Origin: Mycobacterium sp. IDR2000157661
GTDB taxonomy: Bacteria; Actinomycetota; Actinomycetes; Mycobacteriales; Mycobacteriaceae
Length of the DNA stretch: 64,000 nt
NCBI RefSeq assembly: GCF_022317005.1
Contig: NZ_CP081006.1
Span: 3,224,001-3,288,000, forward strand
Reading direction: 5' to 3'
A program made the translations under genes and the position numbers. Position 1 is the first letter of the stretch. Every line of letters starts with the position of its first letter. Below are positions 1 through 8,335 of the stretch, in pieces. The notes under the pieces were generated by a model that did no database searches, was not told where the DNA came from, and saw only the letters and a list, made by a program, of their open reading frames with translations.

Positions 1-1116
1 GTCACCGCGTGGAGCGTCGCGGTCGGTGACGACGTCGCATTGAACCAGACGCTGTGCACCGTCGAAACCAACAAAGCCGAGGTCGAGATCCCCAGCCCGT
101 ACGCGGGTCGCGTCGTCGAACTGGGTGGCAGCGAAGGCGACACCCTGGCTGTCGGCGCGATGCTCGTCCGGATCGCGGTCGACGCCGAACCGCCTGCACG
201 GAAACGCGCACCGGTGCTCGTCGGGTACGGCGCCGACGACGCGATGGACACCAGCAGACGGCTGCCGACCGGATCGCCGCGACCGCGGGCGAAGCCGCCG
301 GTGCGCAGATTGGCCGCCGAACGGGGCGTCGACCTCGCCGCGCTGAACGGCTCCGGACCCGACGGCATCGTCACCCGCGAGGACGTCCTCGCCGCGGCGG
401 ACCGCCCGGTACCTGCGCCCGACATGGTGGCGGTCAGCGGTGTGCAGGCCGAGCTGGCACATCGAATGACGCTGTCGCGGAGCAAGATCCCGGATGCGCA
501 CGCCAGTGTGCAGGTGGACGGCAGCAACCTGCTGCGGTTGCGAGATCTGTTGACTGCACGAGCCGACGACCAAGCGCCGATCACCCCGTTCGTGCTGACC
601 CTGCGGCTGCTGACGATCGCGCTGGGCCACCACCCGCAACTGAACGCCACCTGGATCGACACCACCGACGGCCCGCGGATCCACCGGCATTCCGCGGTGC
701 ACCTCGGCTTCGGGGTGGCCGCGCCGCGAGGCCTGCTGGTGCCGGTCGTCGACGACGCAGAGGCCAAGACCACCCGCCAGCTCGCGGCGGTGGTGGCCCG
801 TCTGGTCCGCGATGCACGGGCGGGCACGCTCAAACCCGCGGAGCTCCAGGGCTCGACGTTCACGGTGTCGAACTTCGGCGCGCTCGGCCTCGACGACGGT
901 GTGCCCGTCATCAACTATCCCGAGGCCGCGATCCTGGGCGTCGGCTCGCTCAAACCCCGAGCGGTGGTGGTCGACGGCGATGTCGTCGCCCGGCCGACGA
1001 TGTCGCTGACGTGTGCCTTCGACCATCGCGTCGCCGACGGGGCGAAGGTGGCGGCGTTCCTAGGAGAGCTTCGGAATCTGATCGAAGCGCCGGAGTCGGC
1101 GCTGCTGGACCTGTAG
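1..1116 (+). CDS. bkdC: Branched-chain 2-oxoacid dehydrogenase E2 (dihydrolipoyl acyltransferase), 5' truncated by window edge
   Basis: Acyltransferase core of a 2-oxoacid dehydrogenase complex, which moves an acyl group from lipoyl-lysine to CoA in branched-chain keto-acid breakdown. The reading frame is open from base 1, so the start lies outside the window. Visible domains in order are the lipoyl domain with its ETNKAEVE motif (lysine codon at 73-75), a peripheral subunit-binding domain around 290-400 ([20 protein letters not shown]) and a catalytic domain ending with the active-site motif DHRVADG near 1020-1040. A single lipoyl domain fits the mycobacterial BkdC (Rv2495c) type. The E1 and E3 genes are not in view, so pyruvate E2 cannot be fully excluded. 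Confidence 0.85.
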   Translation, partial: VTAWSVAVGDDVALNQTLCTVETNKAEVEIPSPYAGRVVELGGSEGDTLAVGAMLVRIAVDAEPPARKRAPVLVGYGADDAMDTSRRLPTGSPRPRAKPPVRRLAAERGVDLAALNGSGPDGIVTREDVLAAADRPVPAPDMVAVSGVQAELAHRMTLSRSKIPDAHASVQVDGSNLLRLRDLLTARADDQAPITPFVLTLRLLTIALGHHPQLNATWIDTTDGPRIHRHSAVHLGFGVAAPRGLLVPVVDDAEAKTTRQLAAVVARLVRDARAGTLKPAELQGSTFTVSNFGALGLDDGVPVINYPEAAILGVGSLKPRAVVVDGDVVARPTMSLTCAFDHRVADGAKVAAFLGELRNLIEAPESALLDL

Positions 1117-1122
1117 GGCGGC

Positions 1123-1389
1123 GTGGATCTCGCCGCACCGTCGAACCGCGAATGTCCCGGCGGCAACGTCCTGCCGTATGCCGCGTGCTGCGAACCGCTG
1201 AACGACGGCGTGCGTGGCGCCGCCACCGCCGAGGCGCTGATGCGGTCCCGCTACTCGGCGTACGCGAAAGGCTTGGCGGACTATCTGTTCCGGACATGGC
1301 ATCCGCGGACCCGCCCACAGCATGTCACGGTGGATGCCGACGTGGTGTGGAGCGGTCTCGAGGTCGAGGAGGTGATCGACGGCGGCTAG
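1123..1389 (+). pseudogene. Truncated YchJ-like (UPF0225, SEC-C motif) protein, probably decaying
   Basis: GTG-start ORF of 88 aa, six bases after the E2 stop. The core EALMRSRYSAYAKG...YLFRTWHP is typical of the YchJ/UPF0225 family, whose biochemical role is unknown. Two features suggest decay. The N-terminal zinc motif normally reads CPCG but here reads ECPGG, so one cysteine is gone while the later CC pair remains. The protein also stops right after WSGLEVEEVIDGG, where relatives (about 125 aa or more from memory) continue with a beta-rich C-terminal half. The convergent crotonase gene begins two bases after the stop. It could still be expressed as a short protein. Confidence 0.6.
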
Positions 1390-1390
1390 G

Positions 1391-2143
1391 TCACCGGCGC
1401 CGGGCGGCGGCGAGGCGCTGTTGGAATTCGGGCGAGGTGATCGAGGCGGCCTGGGGACCGAGTTCGACGTCGACGGCGATGCGGTGCTGGTCGGTGTCGA
1501 CCACCCCGGGATTGGCGGTCGCGCGCATCGACGCCTTGGTAGCGAGGACCACGTCGCGTGGCGCACCGGCCGGGCCGGCGGCCAACTCGCGGGCCGCGGT
1601 GACCGGATCGTCGGCGACCTGGAGAGCCAGGCCGTGCCGCACCGCCGCCTCGGCGTCGAAGCGCATGCCGAACAGCAACGAGGCCCGGGCCACCTGCGGA
1701 CCAACGGCGCGCTGCAGCATCCACGTCGCGCCGCCGCCGGGGTGGATGCCCAGCTTCTGGAAGCGCGGGTCGAACAGCGCGGCCGGCCCCGCGATGCGCA
1801 CATCGGCGGCCAGCGCGAGATTGAGTCCGGCGCCGACCGCCGCTCCGTTGACCGCTGCGATGGTGGGCAGCGCACAGTTGGCCACCGCGAGGAACCCGTC
1901 GTAGATCTTGCGCAGCCCGTCACCGGTGGCCTCGCCGAGCGCGCTCAGGTCCGCGCCTGCGCAGAAGGCCTTGCCCGCGCCGGTGACAATGAGCGCGTGG
2001 ACCTCGGGGTCGGCTTCGGCGGCGTCGACTGCGCTGCGCAGCGCGGCCGAGATCTCGAAGGTGACCGCGTTACGGCGCTCGGGGTCGTTGACGGTGACTA
2101 CGGCGATGCGGTCCTCGATGTGGACCAGTACCGGATCGGACAC
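1391..2143 (-). CDS. Enoyl-CoA hydratase/isomerase (crotonase) family protein, EchA14-like
   Basis: Complete 250-aa crotonase fold protein starting [20 protein letters not shown]. The family CoA and oxyanion-hole segments are clear: [11 protein letters not shown] around residues 60-70 and [20 protein letters not shown] around 92-111. The two glutamates that hydrate enoyl-CoA in classical hydratases are not where expected: the GGCEL position reads GLNL and the QPE position reads DPRF. It may therefore act as an isomerase, hydrolase or decarboxylase-type crotonase, or be specialised. The neighbouring branched-chain E2 suggests acyl-CoA catabolism. The position near bkdC recalls Rv2486 (echA14), but orthology is inferred. 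Confidence 0.8.
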   Translation of the reverse strand: MSDPVLVHIEDRIAVVTVNDPERRNAVTFEISAALRSAVDAAEADPEVHALIVTGAGKAFCAGADLSALGEATGDGLRKIYDGFLAVANCALPTIAAVNGAAVGAGLNLALAADVRIAGPAALFDPRFQKLGIHPGGGATWMLQRAVGPQVARASLLFGMRFDAEAAVRHGLALQVADDPVTAARELAAGPAGAPRDVVLATKASMRATANPGVVDTDQHRIAVDVELGPQAASITSPEFQQRLAAARRR

Positions 2144-2176
2144 CCGCTCAGCCTAGTGACCGGGTGGATCGGCCCC

Positions 2177-2554
2177 TCAGGCAACCGTGAGCGTCACGTT
2201 GTGCAGTGCCACGGCGACGTCGGTCGGCAGGATGTCGACGAAGGTGGGCGTGTTGCGGTCGGCAGGCGCCGACGCGATCACGTTGCCGGGGTAGTAGGGG
2301 CTGCACGGAAAGCTGTGGCAGCGGTACCAGAAGCCCAGGGCGCTTTGATAGGGAAACATGCTCGGCGCCTGATCGACCCGATACCGGCCGGGTTCGATGG
2401 TGGCCGTCGTCCACCCCGGACGCGGGTTGGTCACGACGTTGAAGACACCGTTGCTGCCGTAGCTCGGCGGGTTGGCGTACGCAGGTGCCGCCGCGAACGC
2501 TCCCGTCAGCAGTGCGCCGGCTGCCAGGGTCGCGACGGAGCGCCGGGTGTTCAC
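2177..2554 (-). CDS. Secreted hypothetical protein (125 aa)
   Basis: Small exported protein. I choose the GTG at 2554 because it begins VNTRRSVATLAAGALLTGAF, a basic N-terminus followed by a hydrophobic stretch and an A-x-A style cleavage region (PAYANPP), i.e. a signal peptide; the longer upstream reading gives an unlikely N-terminus. The mature part is about 95 aa with one CHSFPC cysteine pair likely to form a disulfide, and no recognised domain. Homologous short secreted proteins are common in mycobacteria, but I cannot assign a function. It lies between the crotonase and the PE-PPE-domain gene, all on the minus strand. Confidence 0.7.
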   Translation of the reverse strand: MNTRRSVATLAAGALLTGAFAAAPAYANPPSYGSNGVFNVVTNPRPGWTTATIEPGRYRVDQAPSMFPYQSALGFWYRCHSFPCSPYYPGNVIASAPADRNTPTFVDILPTDVAVALHNVTLTVA

Positions 2555-2679
2555 GCCGACGAGTCTATCGAGGCGTTGCTGACAGCAAGCAGATATCGGA
2601 AGTACGACTACGCCGACGTCGGCTGTCGAAGAAAGCATCTGGCGCCTTGGCCGGCCCCAGACGTCGTTGCCCGACGTCA

Positions 2680-4083
2680 TCAGGCGGCGGCGTCACCGGT
2701 GTTTGTACCCGAGGCATCGTCGGAGCTGTCGGCGGCCTCGGTGCTTGGGTCCGTTGCGGTGTCGGTGTCCGTGTCGGTGGCGGTGGGATCCGCTCCGGTG
2801 CTGCTGCTCGAGTCGGCCGCACCGAGGTCGGCGCTCGAATCCTCTTCGGTGGCAGCGAGGTCCGAGCGCTCGTCGGGATCGATGATGGCGATCTCGCCGG
2901 GCACCGCCTTCGCGCTCGTGCGCACGAGGTCGAGTTGCGGCCTCGACTGGGCGTCGGAGTCGTCGTCGTTGGCGCCGGTCCTGGTAGCGGTCACGGCGGT
3001 CGTCGTGGCTTCGGGCGGCGTCGTCGGCGGGGGTGGTGACGAGATGGCCGCCAAGCCCTCCTGAATGGCGCCGGGGATCTTCGTCGCCGTCGCCACCAGC
3101 TCCGCGGGCGATGGCATCAACCGCGCGGGACGGTAGGCGCTCGGATCCCTCGGGATCGGGTTGCCGCCGTAGTAGGCCGAGTCGACGGCCAGTTTCAACA
3201 GCGGCCCGACGAGGTCGGCGAGCTGGTCACCGAAGACGTCGCGGATCAACCGGGTCAGCGGCAGTTCCTCGACGGTGTAGGTCACGTAGGTGGTGTTGTC
3301 ACGTTGGGTGACATAGGCAGTGATCCGGTCGGTGGGTGAACTGCAGCGGGCGTCGGCGCAGTCGAGCACGGCGCCGCCCACCGTGAGCGCACACGTATTG
3401 GCGTTGCACGACACCGAGGGCGAGCCGTCGGCGTTGACGGGCAGATCGACCTCGGCCTGGTTGAGTCGGGTGTAGAGGTAACCGACCAACGAGTTGACCG
3501 CGGCGATCGGGTTCAGGACGTCGGCGGGCGCGTTGGAGTTGTAGTCGTACTGGTAGCCGATGTTCACGGCGGCCGACGCGGGCACATCGCTGGGGGTGGG
3601 GATGGGGTTCACGCCGATCAGCGCGAACCACGGATAGCGGGTGCCGAACCCGCCGTCGGGACGGGCGACGTCGTTGTCCAGGATGAACACCGTCTGGTCG
3701 AGGTCGGCCCGATCCCCAAGTACCAGCAAACTTGCATTGGCCGCTCCCCAGCCGGAGGCCAGGACGAGGTTCGGCTCGCCGGCGTTGGCGTCGAGGGCCT
3801 GTTGGATGCCGAACGGGCCGGTCAAGAAGTTCACATAGACGATGTCGTCGCCGCTGGGACCGGTGTAGACCGGGTCGGCGAACTTGCCGCCGAAGAAGCT
3901 CTCGACGCCTGCACCGCTCGGGTTGGTCGAGGAGCCGACGACGATCAGGGCGGACAAGTCGACCAGCGACGCCGAGATGGAGCCGGGCATCGTCGCGGCG
4001 ACCCCCGTGACAGCGGTCGCGACCCCGGCCGCGGCGGCGGTCATCGCCCATCGCCCCGCCCGCTTTTCACCGGCCCTCGCCAT
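2680..4083 (-). CDS. PE-PPE domain (alpha/beta hydrolase-like) exported protein with acidic Thr/Asp tail
   Basis: 467 aa from the ATG at 4083 (MARAGEKRAGRWAMTAAAAG). It starts with a signal or anchor segment (GVATAVTGVAATMPG) rather than a PE or PPE helix bundle. The central region (about residues 40-340) resembles the PE-PPE C-terminal domain, a cutinase-like serine-hydrolase fold (FADPVYTGPSGDDIVYVNFLTG, then VVGYLYTRLNQAEVDLP-like segments). The last 110 or so residues are low-complexity: a PPPPTTPPE stretch, then Asp/Ser/Thr-rich sequence with TDTDTDT repeats, probably a wall-spanning or disordered tail. Stand-alone PE-PPE-domain hydrolases occur in fast-growing mycobacteria. Substrate unknown. 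Confidence 0.7.
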   Translation of the reverse strand: MARAGEKRAGRWAMTAAAAGVATAVTGVAATMPGSISASLVDLSALIVVGSSTNPSGAGVESFFGGKFADPVYTGPSGDDIVYVNFLTGPFGIQQALDANAGEPNLVLASGWGAANASLLVLGDRADLDQTVFILDNDVARPDGGFGTRYPWFALIGVNPIPTPSDVPASAAVNIGYQYDYNSNAPADVLNPIAAVNSLVGYLYTRLNQAEVDLPVNADGSPSVSCNANTCALTVGGAVLDCADARCSSPTDRITAYVTQRDNTTYVTYTVEELPLTRLIRDVFGDQLADLVGPLLKLAVDSAYYGGNPIPRDPSAYRPARLMPSPAELVATATKIPGAIQEGLAAISSPPPPTTPPEATTTAVTATRTGANDDDSDAQSRPQLDLVRTSAKAVPGEIAIIDPDERSDLAATEEDSSADLGAADSSSSTGADPTATDTDTDTATDPSTEAADSSDDASGTNTGDAAA

Positions 4084-4170
4084 GGCCTCGTCCCCTCCCG
4101 CGCCGTCGTGCAGCAAACGCGCTGTCCCTTCAGGAAATGGTACGCGAGGTCATCGACGGCCGCGCCGTGC

Positions 4171-4923
4171 TCAGAGCTTGCGCAGCAGCGCGCCCGCGCG
4201 CACGTCGTCGTCGACGGCCAGCGCGATGTGTACGCCGTCTTCGCGTCGCGCCCAGCGGATCGTGACGTCCTCGCCGTAGCGGATGGGCCTGCGGTACTCC
4301 ACGACCGCGCGGTAGGGAGCCCGGCACACGTCGGGCGCCTGCGCCGTCACCTCGTGGATGGCGTGCCAGTAGGCGGTGTTGGTCACGTGCTCGAAGATGT
4401 CGATGTCGGTGCGACGCAAAGGGAAGGGCGTGACCTCCCCGGCGCTGTCGAGGTCTCTCAGCCAGGGCCGCCACTTGAGGCGGTGTTCGTCGGTGGTGGT
4501 GGCGAACCGCGCGATCAGGCTGTCCGAGGCCCGCTGCGGCGTCAGCGTTTTGCTGTTGATCGCGATCCAGAAGCCCTCGGTCTCGATACGGCCACCGTCG
4601 CTGCCGACGAGATCGACGCGCATCGTGCACCACCTGGTCGACAGCGCCGAGCACCAGCGACTGAACGACACTTCGGTCGGGAACTCGATCGGCTCGATGA
4701 CGTCGATGACGGTGCGCTGCACCAGCCAGTGCGGGTGATCCTCGGCTTCGCCCGCGTCGACCAGGTTCTCCGCGCCGACCTCCTGGATGTAGCGCGCCAC
4801 ACTGTCCAAGCGCAAATGTAGGTCGCCGTCGATGTCGCCGGTCGCGACCCGCCACGCGGTGCGGTAGACGTAGCCGGATTCCGGCAGCGGGCTGAGTCGG
4901 TGGTCGACGTGGTTGGCGGGCAT
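4171..4923 (-). CDS. Acyl-ACP thioesterase (FAT-like, double hotdog)
   Basis: 250-aa protein of the acyl-ACP thioesterase family (plant FatA/B-like; M. tuberculosis Rv2001 is a relative), which would release free fatty acids from acyl carrier protein in the cytosol. It reads as two tandem hotdog units. The first runs from about residue 15 (YVYRTAWRVATGDIDGDLHL) and the second from about 150 (PFPLRRTDIDIFEHVTNTAYW). The second carries the D-x-x-x-HVTNTAYW segment typical of the active site. The ATG at 4923 is the only sensible start. Catalytic assignment is by family, not tested. Confidence 0.8.
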   Translation of the reverse strand: MPANHVDHRLSPLPESGYVYRTAWRVATGDIDGDLHLRLDSVARYIQEVGAENLVDAGEAEDHPHWLVQRTVIDVIEPIEFPTEVSFSRWCSALSTRWCTMRVDLVGSDGGRIETEGFWIAINSKTLTPQRASDSLIARFATTTDEHRLKWRPWLRDLDSAGEVTPFPLRRTDIDIFEHVTNTAYWHAIHEVTAQAPDVCRAPYRAVVEYRRPIRYGEDVTIRWARREDGVHIALAVDDDVRAGALLRKL

Positions 4924-4962
4924 CGGGACAAGTATCGACGGGCGCGGAGTGCCGGCACCGAG

Positions 4963-5035
4963 CGCCCCCGGCAGGGATCGAACCTGCGACCAACCGCTTA
5001 GAAGGCGGCTGCTCTATCCGCTGAGCTACGGAGGC
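4963..5035 (-). tRNA. tRNA-Arg (UCU)
   Basis: The minus strand folds as a 73-nt tRNA. The acceptor stem is GCCUCCG/CGGGGGC, the D stem GCUC/GAGC, the anticodon stem GCCGC/GCGGU with loop CUUCUAA, and the T arm GCAGG-UUCGAUC-CCUGC. Anticodon UCU reads AGA (and possibly AGG) arginine codons, which are rare in this GC-rich genome. No CCA is encoded. Confidence 0.95.
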
Positions 5036-5165
5036 AGCGGTGCGAAGTGTATCCGGCCCGTGAGTGTCCGCCGCCCCGCGACAGCCACTAAAGGGCTCTC
5101 GCGCCGACGGGCAGCGGACTAGCGTGGTGATCATCGGTTCGACGGCAGGGAGGTAGCGACGGCCA

Positions 5166-6647
5166 ATGAGCGACGTGCCGGAACTCGACGCGGCGGGCAT
5201 GCCCGAGGAACTCAGCCCGCTCGACCAGATTCTGCATCGCGGTGAGGCCAACCCGCGGACCCGCTCGGGGATCATGACGCTCGAGATCTTGGACTGTGCG
5301 CCGGACTGGGAGACGTTCCGGGCCAAGTTCGAGAACGCTTCGCGCAAGGTCCTGCGCCTGCGGCAGAAGGTCGTCACGCCCACCCTGCCGACCGTGGCGC
5401 CGCGGTGGGTCGTCGATCCCGACTTCAACCTCGACTTCCACCTGCGCCGTATCCGCGTCCCCGAGCCGGGCACGTTCCGGCAGGTTCTCGACTTCGCCGA
5501 GGTGGCCGCCCAATCGCCGCTCGACATCTCCCGCCCGCTGTGGACGGCGACCCTCGTCGAGGGGCTCGCCGACGGCCGGGCCGCCATGGTGGTGCATCTG
5601 AGCCACGCCGTCACCGACGGGGTGGGGGGTGTGGAGATGTTCGCCAACCTCTACGACCTCGAACGCGACCCGCCGCCGCAGGAGGTGCCGCCGCTGCCGA
5701 TCCCGCAGGATCTGTCGCCCAACGACCTGATGCGCCAAGGCATCAACCGCATACCCGGCACGGTCGTGGGTCGGGTGCGCCATGCCCTCTTCGGTGCGGC
5801 ACATGTCGCGAACTCGGTGGTTCGCGATCCGATCTCCCGGCTGAGCGGTGTCGTCGGATACGCCATGTCGGGAGCGCGGGTGCTGGGCCCGGTCGCCGAC
5901 CCGTCGCCGCTGCTGCGCCGCCGCAGCCTGTCGACGCGCAGCGAGGCGATCGACATCGAGTTCGGTGCCCTGCACCGTGCGGCCAAGGCGGGTGGCGGCT
6001 CGATCAACGACGCTTATCTGGCCGGGCTGTGCGGCGCGTTGCGCCTCTACCACGAAGCGATGGGGGTGCCGGTCGACACCCTGCCGATGGCGGTGCCGGT
6101 CAACCTGCGCTCCGACGCCGACCCCGCGGGCGGCAACCGGTTCGCCGGCGTCAACCTCGCCGCACCGATCGGGCTCACCGATCCGGAGATCCGCATCCAC
6201 AACATCCGCTCGCAGATGACCAGTAAGCGCGAGGAACAGGCGATCGACATGGTGGGCGCCGTCGCGCCGGTGATCGGCCTGCTGCCCGATGCGGTTCTGG
6301 AGTCCATGGCGGGCTCGATCGTGAACTCCGATGTCCAGGCGAGCAATGTGCCGGTGTATGCCGGCGACACCTTCATTGCGGGCGCGAAAGTGCTGCGGCA
6401 GTACGGGCTCGGCCCGCTGCCGGGGGTGGCGATGATGGTGGTGCTGGTCTCACGTTCGGGCTATTGCACGGTGACGACCCGGTATGACCGCGCCGCGATC
6501 CTCGATCAACCGTTGTGGGCGCGCTGTCTGCTGGTGGGCTTCGACGAGGTGCTCGCCCTCGGCGGTACGGCGCGCGCCGAGCCCGCCTCGTTCACCGCGG
6601 ATGTCGAATCGCCGGTTACCTCATCCAATGGGAGTGCAGCGCAATGA
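5166..6647 (+). CDS. Wax ester synthase/diacylglycerol O-acyltransferase (WS/DGAT), Rv2484c-like
   Basis: 493-aa WS/DGAT enzyme, which joins an acyl-CoA to diacylglycerol or a long-chain alcohol to form triacylglycerol or wax ester, usually at the inner membrane or lipid bodies. The catalytic HxxxDG motif is present as SHAVTDG near residue 147. The first histidine of the frequent HHxxxDG form is Ser, but the catalytic His and Asp remain. The C-terminal half carries the family segments around PVNLRSD and NVPVYAGDTFIAG. The start ATG follows a GGGAGGTAG ribosome site near 5148. It is the first gene of a three-gene operon: its stop overlaps the next ATG as ATGA. Confidence 0.88.
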   Translation: MSDVPELDAAGMPEELSPLDQILHRGEANPRTRSGIMTLEILDCAPDWETFRAKFENASRKVLRLRQKVVTPTLPTVAPRWVVDPDFNLDFHLRRIRVPEPGTFRQVLDFAEVAAQSPLDISRPLWTATLVEGLADGRAAMVVHLSHAVTDGVGGVEMFANLYDLERDPPPQEVPPLPIPQDLSPNDLMRQGINRIPGTVVGRVRHALFGAAHVANSVVRDPISRLSGVVGYAMSGARVLGPVADPSPLLRRRSLSTRSEAIDIEFGALHRAAKAGGGSINDAYLAGLCGALRLYHEAMGVPVDTLPMAVPVNLRSDADPAGGNRFAGVNLAAPIGLTDPEIRIHNIRSQMTSKREEQAIDMVGAVAPVIGLLPDAVLESMAGSIVNSDVQASNVPVYAGDTFIAGAKVLRQYGLGPLPGVAMMVVLVSRSGYCTVTTRYDRAAILDQPLWARCLLVGFDEVLALGGTARAEPASFTADVESPVTSSNGSAAQ

Positions 6648-8335
6648 CTTCGGAGAACGGCCAGTCCCGGCGCACCATGCGTCTACCCGGCTCGGTCGCT
6701 GAGATCGAGGCGAGCCCGGCCGGCCCCGAGGTCGGGGCGTTCTTCGACCTCGACGGCACGCTGGTCGCCGGCTTCACCGGAATCGTCATGACGCAGGAGC
6801 GGTTCCGGCGCAGGCAGATGTCGGTCGGCGAGTTCATCGGCATGGTGCAGGCCGGTCTCAACCACCAACTCGGCCGCTCGGAGTTCGAGGACCTCATCGG
6901 CAAGGGTGCCCGGATGCTGCGCGGCAATTCCCTCGACGACATCGACGAACTCGCCGAACGGCTCTTCGTTCAGAAGATCGTCAGCCGGATCTACCCGGAG
7001 ATGCGAGAACTGGTGCGTGCCCACATGGCTCGCGGTCACACTGTGGTGCTCAGCTCGTCGGCGCTGACCGTTCAGGTCGAACCGGTCGCCCGCTTCCTCG
7101 GCATCGACAAGGTCCTGAGCAACAAGTTCGAAATCGACGAACACGGGCGGCTCACCGGTGAGGTCCTGCGGCCGGTCATCTGGGGGCCGGGCAAGGCCAG
7201 GGCGGTGCAGGCCTTCTCGGCCAAGAACGGCGTCGACCTGTCCAAAAGCTACTTCTACGCCGACGGCGACGAAGACGTCGCGTTGATGTACCTGGTCGGC
7301 AATCCCCGACCGACCAACCCGGCGGGCAAGCTCGCCGCCGTCGCGGCCAAGCGCGGCTGGCCGGTGCTTCGCTTCACCAGTCGCAGTGGGGCCAGCCCGA
7401 TCTCGCAGGTGCGCACCGCCGTGGGTATCGCGTCGATGGCGCCGATCGCGGCCGGTGCCGTGGGACTGGGCCTGCTGACCCGCAACAAGCGAACCGGTGT
7501 CGACTTCTTCACTTCGACATTCGGCCGGACGTTGATGACCACGATCGGCATCAACATCAACGTGCTCGGCGAGGAGAACCTGACCAAGGAGCGGCCTGCG
7601 GTCTTCCTCTTCAACCACCGCAACCAGGCCGACCCGCTGATCGCGGGCAGGCTGGTCGAGAGCGGGTTCACCTCCGTCGGCAAGAAGGAACTCGAGAAAG
7701 ACCCGATCGTCGGCACTCTCGGCAAGATCATGGACGCGGCGTTCATCGACCGCGAGGATCCGCGCAAGGCGGTCGAGGGCCTCAAGAAGGTCGAGGAACT
7801 GGCGCGCAAGGGGCTGTCGATTCTCATCGCGCCGGAAGGCACCCGCCTCGACACCACCGAGGTGGGCCCGTTCAAGAAGGGTCCGTTCCGCATCGCGATG
7901 TCGGCCGGAATCCCGGTCGTGCCCATCGTCATTCGCAACGCCGAGGTCATCGCCGCTCGCGACTCGAGCACCTTCAACCCCGGCACGGTCGACGTGGTGG
8001 TCTATCCACCGATCCCGGTCGACGGCTGGACGCACGACAACCTGCCCGAACGGATCGAGGAAGTCCGCCAGCTCTACCTCGACACGCTCAAGGACTGGCC
8101 GCACGACGAGCTGCGCCTGCCCGAGCTCTACACCCGGAAACGCACGCCGGCGAAGAAGGCGGCGAAGAAGGGCGCGAAGAAGGCGGCCAAGAAGTCGGCC
8201 GACAAGCCCGCTTCGAGTGCGGCGGACAAGCCGCCGGCAGCCAAGGCGGCGACCAGGAAGTCGGCGTCGAAGTCGACATCGAAGTCGGCGTCGAAGTCGG
8301 CCAAGGCGCGGCCTGCGGCAAAGGGCCGGCCGTGA
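6644..8335 (+). CDS. plsC: HAD-family hydrolase fused to PlsC-type lysophosphatidic acid acyltransferase, lysine-rich tail (Rv2483c-like)
   Basis: 563-aa bifunctional protein starting at the ATG that overlaps the upstream stop. Residues about 30-280 form a HAD phosphatase domain (FFDLDGTL, D35 and D37) of the HAD-IB type. Residues about 310-480 form a 1-acylglycerol-3-phosphate acyltransferase with NHRNQAD near 324 and APEGTRLD near 397, which would acylate lysophosphatidic acid to phosphatidic acid. The last 60 residues are a Lys/Ala/Ser-rich tail ([16 protein letters not shown] and SKSASKS repeats) resembling the tails of mycobacterial nucleoid proteins; it could bind anionic phospholipid or nucleic acid. 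What the HAD domain dephosphorylates is not known from sequence. Confidence 0.85.
   Translation: MTSENGQSRRTMRLPGSVAEIEASPAGPEVGAFFDLDGTLVAGFTGIVMTQERFRRRQMSVGEFIGMVQAGLNHQLGRSEFEDLIGKGARMLRGNSLDDIDELAERLFVQKIVSRIYPEMRELVRAHMARGHTVVLSSSALTVQVEPVARFLGIDKVLSNKFEIDEHGRLTGEVLRPVIWGPGKARAVQAFSAKNGVDLSKSYFYADGDEDVALMYLVGNPRPTNPAGKLAAVAAKRGWPVLRFTSRSGASPISQVRTAVGIASMAPIAAGAVGLGLLTRNKRTGVDFFTSTFGRTLMTTIGININVLGEENLTKERPAVFLFNHRNQADPLIAGRLVESGFTSVGKKELEKDPIVGTLGKIMDAAFIDREDPRKAVEGLKKVEELARKGLSILIAPEGTRLDTTEVGPFKKGPFRIAMSAGIPVVPIVIRNAEVIAARDSSTFNPGTVDVVVYPPIPVDGWTHDNLPERIEEVRQLYLDTLKDWPHDELRLPELYTRKRTPAKKAAKKGAKKAAKKSADKPASSAADKPPAAKAATRKSASKSTSKSASKSAKARPAAKGRP

Noticed and set aside
1421..3064. 547-aa plus-strand frame
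   Set aside because: Antisense to the crotonase, secreted protein and PE-PPE gene, all of which have clear family features.
4130..5647. 505-aa minus-strand frame crossing tRNA-Arg
   Set aside because: It runs through a tRNA gene and antisense to WS/DGAT; the overlapping acyl-ACP thioesterase frame is the real gene.
8140..8335. Repeat array in the plsC 3' end
   Set aside because: Explained by Lys/Ala/Ser codon repeats in the protein tail, not a separate DNA element.
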